Part shown: piece after piece, positions 23,792 to 28,622 of the stretch | How positions within the stretch are numbered: position 1 is the first letter of the stretch | Layout: every line of letters starts with the position of its first letter | Assembly (NCBI GenBank): GCA_016783505.1 | Contig: JADHWK010000030.1 | Location: 1 to 28,622, forward strand | Length of the DNA: 28,622 bases | Reading direction: 5' to 3' | Origin: Candidatus Zhuqueibacterota bacterium | GTDB lineage: Bacteria; BS750m-G25 | Notes under the pieces: model-generated | Database searches by the model: none | What the model was told of the DNA's origin: nothing | Seen by the model: only the letters and a program-made list of their open reading frames with translations | Position numbers and translations under genes: made by a program

Positions 23792-26700
23792 ATGGGACAT
23801 AGAATACGAAAAGGCAAGTCATGTCATTTACTGCTTATTCTCACTTTGATTTTATTCTTAGGTTTTTCTGATCTTACGGTCGGCGATGAGACAAAGTGGG
23901 TTGCTGTGGGAATGTTACATGACTGGTATTCAAGCGCTGGCTGTGAAATAGAAGTAGGGCGAAGACATCTTATTTCGGATCAACAAGATGGGTTGAGATG
24001 GCCTGCTCAATTTAAATGGCAGGATAGCCAAGCCGCTAAAGCACTATGGATTGGTGCAACAAATTATTATGATCCATTAGTAGATAATACTTTTGATTAC
24101 AAAGTCGTTCATATAGGACCCAGAGTGCTGGATGAGTATAACGAATTCATGCCGGTAGAATTTAAATTGATTGGTCGTTTTAATCATCCGAGTGTTTTTG
24201 TAGATGGAATTCCTGCCACCGATATGACTTATATGGATGAAGTGGATGAGATTGATGAAACACTGAATTCGAATAGATTACTTTGTAATATTGTAAATAC
24301 CTCCATCGGCATCACGTTGACGAGGAAGATCTATGCGTTTAGCCAACAGAATCATGATAATTATTTTATTTATGATTATATCTTTAAAAACACCGGAATT
24401 TGTAATCAGGACAGTAGCATCACTCATGAACAAACCCTGGAAGGCGTTTATTTCTTTTTTCAATACCGATATGCTATTTGCCGAGAAGGCGGACCTTTCG
24501 GTTATTATTGGTTGCCCCAATCAACAGCATGGGGTCATAACACGATGAATAATGTTCTTTATGGGAATCCCTTTCGATGTATTTATTCATGGCATGGACG
24601 CCATTCATCATGTGGGTTCGATAATATCGGTGGACCTTATGCAACAGGTGATGGTCACCTTGGTGCAGCACAATTTCCCGGCGTGGTAACATTACATGCT
24701 GACGTATCAACATCAGATAACTCTGACGATCCTTTACAACCTACCTCAACACCCTATCTTGGATCAGATGAGCCTATAACATACAATAATAATCAATTTA
24801 ATGCTGCAATGATGTCCGTAGAGTATGCGGTTATGAGTTCCGGGCATCCAGAAAACACTCATGCTGAGGAGGTCGGGGAAGGATACGCTGACTTATGGGG
24901 TGGAACCCCAGGTGGATTTTCTCAATGTATTGGGTTTGGTCCATATACACTTGCCCCAGGGGATAGTATTCATATCGCACTTGCAGAAGGGGTTAGCGGT
25001 CTCAGTCGTGATTTATGCTATTCAATTGGAGATCAATGGTTGAACGGAAGCGGACCTTTTATATTGCCCGATGGTTCGGCCACGAATGATAGGGATGAAT
25101 ATAAAAATGAATGGGTATATACAGGTATAGATTCAATATTACAGACATTTGCTCGTGCTGAAGAGAATTGGGAAAGTGGTTTTGACATTCCGCAACCACC
25201 TCCTCCTCCAGCCACTTTTGAGGTGTTTTCAGACAGCGATCGGATACATCTTACTTGGTCAAATAATGCGGAATCCTGGCCGAATTTTGCCGGTTACAAG
25301 ATTTACCGTTCAGTAGGAACGTACGATACCACTTATCAGGAAATTTTTGCATGCGGGCAGGGAACTGGTCATCCTGATATCGTAAATAGTTACGAAGACA
25401 CAGATGTGACATATGGTCATGACTACTATTATTATATCGTGTCTTTTGACGACGGTAGCACCAATGATATCCAGCCAGGGGTTCCTTTGCGGAGCAGTAT
25501 GTTTTGGACCCGGACCATAGAGCCGGCCTATTTACGGGATTATCCAATGTTAGATGCAGATTTGTATGTTGACCCAAATGGTAGTGATGACAACAGTGGC
25601 CTTACCCCGGATGAACCTTTGCAGACCATTACTGCTGCTCTCGACAGAATTCTATCATACATTCTGCGTCCACACACTATTTATCTTGCTGAGGGCAACT
25701 ACAGTCCATCAACAAATGGTGAGAGCTATCCTTTGAATTTGAAGAGTTATGTTTCTCTCTCAGGAGCTTCTGAAGAGACCACAATTTTAGATGCAGAAGG
25801 GGTAGCTGGGGTTCTCTATTGTTCAGATGACGTCAATTTTGTTGTTGAGAATTTGACAATTCGGAACGGAGTTGCAGATCATGGTGGTGGGGTTTTCTGC
25901 GCTTCTTCCACCCCCACTTTGACTAATGTAACCATTGTTGGAAATTCGGCTAATTATAGTGGTGGCGGTATTTGGTGTATAGAAAATTCCGACCTATCCT
26001 TATCCAATGTGACCATTAGCGGAAATTATGCTAATGACTATGGCGGTGGAATTTACTTCAGTTCCAATTCCAGCGCGACTTTTGACTCTGACAACCGTTG
26101 TAACATTTTTATGAATGATGCCGGTAGCGTTGGATTTGACCTTTACTCTGTTTCCAATGTTCCTTTCATTGATCCTCCCAGTATCACTGTTGTGTTGGAT
26201 ACATTCACAGTGTTGTATCCAACAGATTATTATGCCTATCCTTCTGAGAATTTCACCTTTGATATCCTGAATTTTTTGGTAGAGCAAGCAGAAGCTGATT
26301 TGTACGTTGACCCGGTTGGCAATAATGATAACAGTGGCCTTTCTCCAGAGGAACCTTTACAAACAATTACCTATGCTCTCACAAAAATCTATGCAGATAG
26401 TCTACACCCACATACCATTTATCTAGCTGAAGGAACCTATAGTCCATCAACAAATGGTGAGAACTATCAATTGTATTGCAGAAGTTATGTTTCGCTATCA
26501 GGTGCTGCTGAAGAGACGACAATTTTAGATGCGGAAGGGGTAAGTAGGGTTTTATATTGTTATCGTGATAGAAATTTTATCATTGAGAATCTAACGATTC
26601 GAAATGGAGTTGCAAGTTCTGGTGGAGGCATTATCTGTTGGGAATCCAGCCCGAGTTTGACCAATGTGACCATTAGTGAGAATTCTGCAGGAAATCGGGG

Positions 26701-28396
26701 TGGCGGTATTTACTGTAGTGGATCCAGCCCGAGTTTGGTTAATGTGACAGTGAGCACGAATACGGCTGAATATTTTGGTGGCGGGATTCACTGTTATTAT
26801 AATTCCAACCCGAGCTTAGAGAATGTCACAATAAGCGGGAATACGGCATCTGTTAGTGGTGGTGGGATTTATTTTGGTTACTATTCTGGAGCTATTTTTG
26901 ATACTGTCAACCGATGTGACATCTTTTTGAACAATGCGGATGGTGTTGGATATGACCTTTATGCTGGCTCCGATGTTCCTATAATAAATGTGGTAGTTGA
27001 TACTTTCACGGTGTTGTATCCTACCGACGTTTATGCTTATCCAGTTAGTAACTTCACCTTTGATATCCTGAATTGTAAGATAGAACAAGCAGAAGCAGAT
27101 CTGTATGTTAACCCGAATGGTAATGACGACAACAGTGGCCTTTCTCCAGATGAACCTTTACAGACGATTACTTATGCTCTCACTTTAATCTTTGCAGATA
27201 GTTTGCGTCCCCACAACATTTATCTTGCTGAGGGAATCTACAGTCCCTCAACAACTGGGGAAAGCTATCCTTTAAATTTGAAGAGTTATGTTTCTCTTTC
27301 TGGTGCTGGTGAGGGGATAACAATTTTAGATGCGGAGGGGGAAGGTGGGGTTCTCTATTGTTCTAATACTAACAATTTTGTTATTGAAAACTTAACAATT
27401 CGGAATGGAGCTGCAGATTATGGGGGTGGGATTTACTTTATGGGATCCAACCCGGTTTTGACCAATGTGACCATTAGTGGGGATTCTGCAGGGTGGGGGG
27501 GTGGCATTTACTGTGAATCTTCCTATCCCTCATTCGTTAATGTAACCATTAGCGAGAATTATGCTCGATATGGCGGTGGGATTTATTTTATATCTTCTAG
27601 TCCCACCCTGACCAACGTGACCATTAGCGAAGATTCTGCTAGATACGGCGCTGGGATTTACTGCTATTCTTCCAACCCGAATTTGACCAGTGTGACCATT
27701 TATGGGAATTCCGCAGCTAGTAGAGGTGGCGGTATTTACTGTTCTTATAATTCCAATCCAACCATGATTAATGCAATTCTCTGGAATGATTCACCACAAG
27801 AAATCTATTTTTTCTTAGTTGCGGATCCTAATTCCGTCACCATTGCTTACTCGGATGTAGAAGGTGGCGAAGCCGCTATTATAACAACCAATGGCACCGT
27901 GAACTGGTTGGATGGAAATATTGATTCTGACCCGTTGTTTGTCGGTGGAGACCCGTTTGACTTCCACCTAACAGAAAACTCTCCTTGTATTGACGCTGGA
28001 ACAGCATTCTTCGAATGGGAAGGGGATACCCTTGTGAACCTTCCGGATACTGCTTTCAACGGTAACGCACCTGATATGGGAGCATTCGAATCACCGTACA
28101 TCGTAGAAATTGAAGAGTCCCAAATAGTTCCAAATAAATTTGTCCTATACCAGAACTACCCCAATCCTTTCAACCCGATAACCACCTTTAAATATGGACT
28201 TCCAAAGCCATCAAATGTGAGCTTAAAGATCTATAACATACTTGGTCAAGAAGTGACCACCTTGGTTGATAAGCATCAAATTGCCGGTTACCATCAAGCA
28301 AGGTGGGATGCTTCAGGGGTTGGTTCCGGGGTGTATTTCTATAAAATCACAGCCGGTGAATATTCAGCAGTAAAGAAGTGCATAATACTGAAGTAA
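23792..28396 (+). CDS. Giant secreted protein with Fn3-like domain, three beta-helix units and type IX sorting domain
   Basis: The 1534 residues begin with a signal peptide (KSCHLLLILTLILFLGFSDL, then TVGDE). Residues about 30-460 form a domain I do not recognise, rich in aromatic residues and asparagine. A proline linker QPPPPPATFEV leads to an Fn3-like domain (about 464-585). Three related units start at about 588, 835 and 1101, each opening ADLYVxPxGxDDNSGLxPxE and PLQTIT (DUF1565-like), then TIYLAEGxYSPST, SYVSLSGA, TILDAEG, NLTIRNG, and NVTISxNSA...GGGIYC coils. These are right-handed parallel beta-helix coils. The end carries NYPNPFNPITTFKYGLPKPS and IYNILGQEVTTLVDK, a type IX sorting domain (about 1450-1534). 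AGAGGA lies about 7 bases before ATG. It is probably a surface protein; a carbohydrate target is likely for the fold but no lyase active site is visible. Confidence 0.88.
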   Translation: MGHRIRKGKSCHLLLILTLILFLGFSDLTVGDETKWVAVGMLHDWYSSAGCEIEVGRRHLISDQQDGLRWPAQFKWQDSQAAKALWIGATNYYDPLVDNTFDYKVVHIGPRVLDEYNEFMPVEFKLIGRFNHPSVFVDGIPATDMTYMDEVDEIDETLNSNRLLCNIVNTSIGITLTRKIYAFSQQNHDNYFIYDYIFKNTGICNQDSSITHEQTLEGVYFFFQYRYAICREGGPFGYYWLPQSTAWGHNTMNNVLYGNPFRCIYSWHGRHSSCGFDNIGGPYATGDGHLGAAQFPGVVTLHADVSTSDNSDDPLQPTSTPYLGSDEPITYNNNQFNAAMMSVEYAVMSSGHPENTHAEEVGEGYADLWGGTPGGFSQCIGFGPYTLAPGDSIHIALAEGVSGLSRDLCYSIGDQWLNGSGPFILPDGSATNDRDEYKNEWVYTGIDSILQTFARAEENWESGFDIPQPPPPPATFEVFSDSDRIHLTWSNNAESWPNFAGYKIYRSVGTYDTTYQEIFACGQGTGHPDIVNSYEDTDVTYGHDYYYYIVSFDDGSTNDIQPGVPLRSSMFWTRTIEPAYLRDYPMLDADLYVDPNGSDDNSGLTPDEPLQTITAALDRILSYILRPHTIYLAEGNYSPSTNGESYPLNLKSYVSLSGASEETTILDAEGVAGVLYCSDDVNFVVENLTIRNGVADHGGGVFCASSTPTLTNVTIVGNSANYSGGGIWCIENSDLSLSNVTISGNYANDYGGGIYFSSNSSATFDSDNRCNIFMNDAGSVGFDLYSVSNVPFIDPPSITVVLDTFTVLYPTDYYAYPSENFTFDILNFLVEQAEADLYVDPVGNNDNSGLSPEEPLQTITYALTKIYADSLHPHTIYLAEGTYSPSTNGENYQLYCRSYVSLSGAAEETTILDAEGVSRVLYCYRDRNFIIENLTIRNGVASSGGGIICWESSPSLTNVTISENSAGNRGGGIYCSGSSPSLVNVTVSTNTAEYFGGGIHCYYNSNPSLENVTISGNTASVSGGGIYFGYYSGAIFDTVNRCDIFLNNADGVGYDLYAGSDVPIINVVVDTFTVLYPTDVYAYPVSNFTFDILNCKIEQAEADLYVNPNGNDDNSGLSPDEPLQTITYALTLIFADSLRPHNIYLAEGIYSPSTTGESYPLNLKSYVSLSGAGEGITILDAEGEGGVLYCSNTNNFVIENLTIRNGAADYGGGIYFMGSNPVLTNVTISGDSAGWGGGIYCESSYPSFVNVTISENYARYGGGIYFISSSPTLTNVTISEDSARYGAGIYCYSSNPNLTSVTIYGNSAASRGGGIYCSYNSNPTMINAILWNDSPQEIYFFLVADPNSVTIAYSDVEGGEAAIITTNGTVNWLDGNIDSDPLFVGGDPFDFHLTENSPCIDAGTAFFEWEGDTLVNLPDTAFNGNAPDMGAFESPYIVEIEESQIVPNKFVLYQNYPNPFNPITTFKYGLPKPSNVSLKIYNILGQEVTTLVDKHQIAGYHQARWDASGVGSGVYFYKITAGEYSAVKKCIILK
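25556..27780 (+). repeat. Three tandem coding repeats (beta-helix units)
   Basis: Units begin at 25556, 26294 and 27094, spaced 738 and 800 bases. Each starts with the codons for ADLYV and repeats the same phrase order. DNA identity is high in the first 90 bases of each unit and falls off in the coil region. The third unit has no DTFTVLYPTD-type end and instead continues with extra coils into the C-terminus. Confidence 0.8.
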
Positions 28397-28450
28397 TATT
28401 GTCTTCGGCGGTCTAACCCCCGCTACAGCTGCTCTTGATTCTATAATAAA

Positions 28451-28479
28451 AAAACCAGCACCGAAAAGACGCTGGTTTT
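28451..28479 (+). terminator. Rho-independent terminator of the beta-helix gene
   Basis: AAAACCAGC (28451-28459) and GCTGGTTTT (28471-28479) form a 9-bp stem with an 11-base loop, followed by TTATTT. It lies 55 bases after the stop of the giant gene and is correctly oriented for it. Confidence 0.85.
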
Positions 28480-28563
28480 TTATTTCTCCTTTAAAACTTC
28501 GCTAATCTCGGGTTTTGTTGAGATCCACCCAGAGCTTTTTCTTTATCCTTCAAATGGGGTGTA

Positions 28564-28603
28564 ATCCCGAAAATTTCGGAACGATCTTGGGACGGGATTG
28601 CAT
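28564..28603. repeat. Copy of the AATCCCGAA/GGAACGATCTTGGGA repeat
   Basis: AATCCCGAAAATTTCGG followed by GGAACGATCTTGGGA and CGGGATTGCA shares a 15-base exact word with 21092-21106 and a similar palindrome core with 21029-21045. It is a dispersed repeat in this genome; the window end cuts the flanking context. Confidence 0.5.
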
Positions 28604-28622
28604 TTGCAACAGCAGAGTCTCT

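Overview
The window reads as chromosomal DNA from an uncultured bacterium of the FCB superphylum (Fibrobacteres-Chlorobi-Bacteroidetes and relatives such as KSB1, WOR-3 or Marinimicrobia). The main reason is that both giant secreted proteins end in a type IX secretion sorting domain with the NFPNPFN / NYPNPFN hallmark, the IYNxLGQE strand and a C-terminal lysine. Purine-rich ribosome binding sites are visible before many genes. The exact phylum cannot be fixed from this sequence.

Layout. 1-1342 (minus): the start of a SAM-dependent methyltransferase and a PdxA-type dehydrogenase. 1726-6240 (minus): a 1504-residue exported protein with a gingipain-like (C25) domain that seems to have lost its catalytic core, plus beta-sandwich, ThuA-like and P domains. 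6343-11770 (minus): an AT-rich accessory block that looks like an integron cassette array without a visible integrase. Three attC-like sites (6343-6437, 8513-8602, 11394-11470) each lie just downstream of a minus-strand gene, and the next gene starts about 32 bases after two of them. The cassettes carry two different DNA methyltransferases, each with an unrecognised partner gene (candidate restriction enzymes), an amber-interrupted zinc-ribbon gene, and an antitoxin-like gene with a broken toxin remnant. 11929-13293: an 8-oxoguanine deaminase-like amidohydrolase. 13354-13995: two decayed genes, one from the N-terminus of a type IIG/Eco57I-like restriction-modification enzyme and one from an ORF6N-domain protein, so the accessory zone extends on this side.

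14066-20695 (minus): housekeeping-like genes, namely a MalK/UgpC-type ABC ATPase, a tandem GT2 glycosyltransferase, a SpoIID/LytB protein and a sodium:solute symporter. A 491-base gap with several inverted repeats follows. 21187-23554: a D-cysteine desulfhydrase, a small coiled-coil protein (plus strand) and a Tat-exported aspartylglucosaminidase-like Ntn hydrolase. 23792-28396 (plus): a 1534-residue secreted protein with an Fn3-like domain, three tandem beta-helix units and a type IX sorting domain, closed by a clear terminator.

The most unusual part is the 6343-11770 block: a probable integron-type cassette cluster loaded with restriction-modification modules of uncertain family, next to older defence-gene debris. 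All calls come from reading the sequence; no database search was run.
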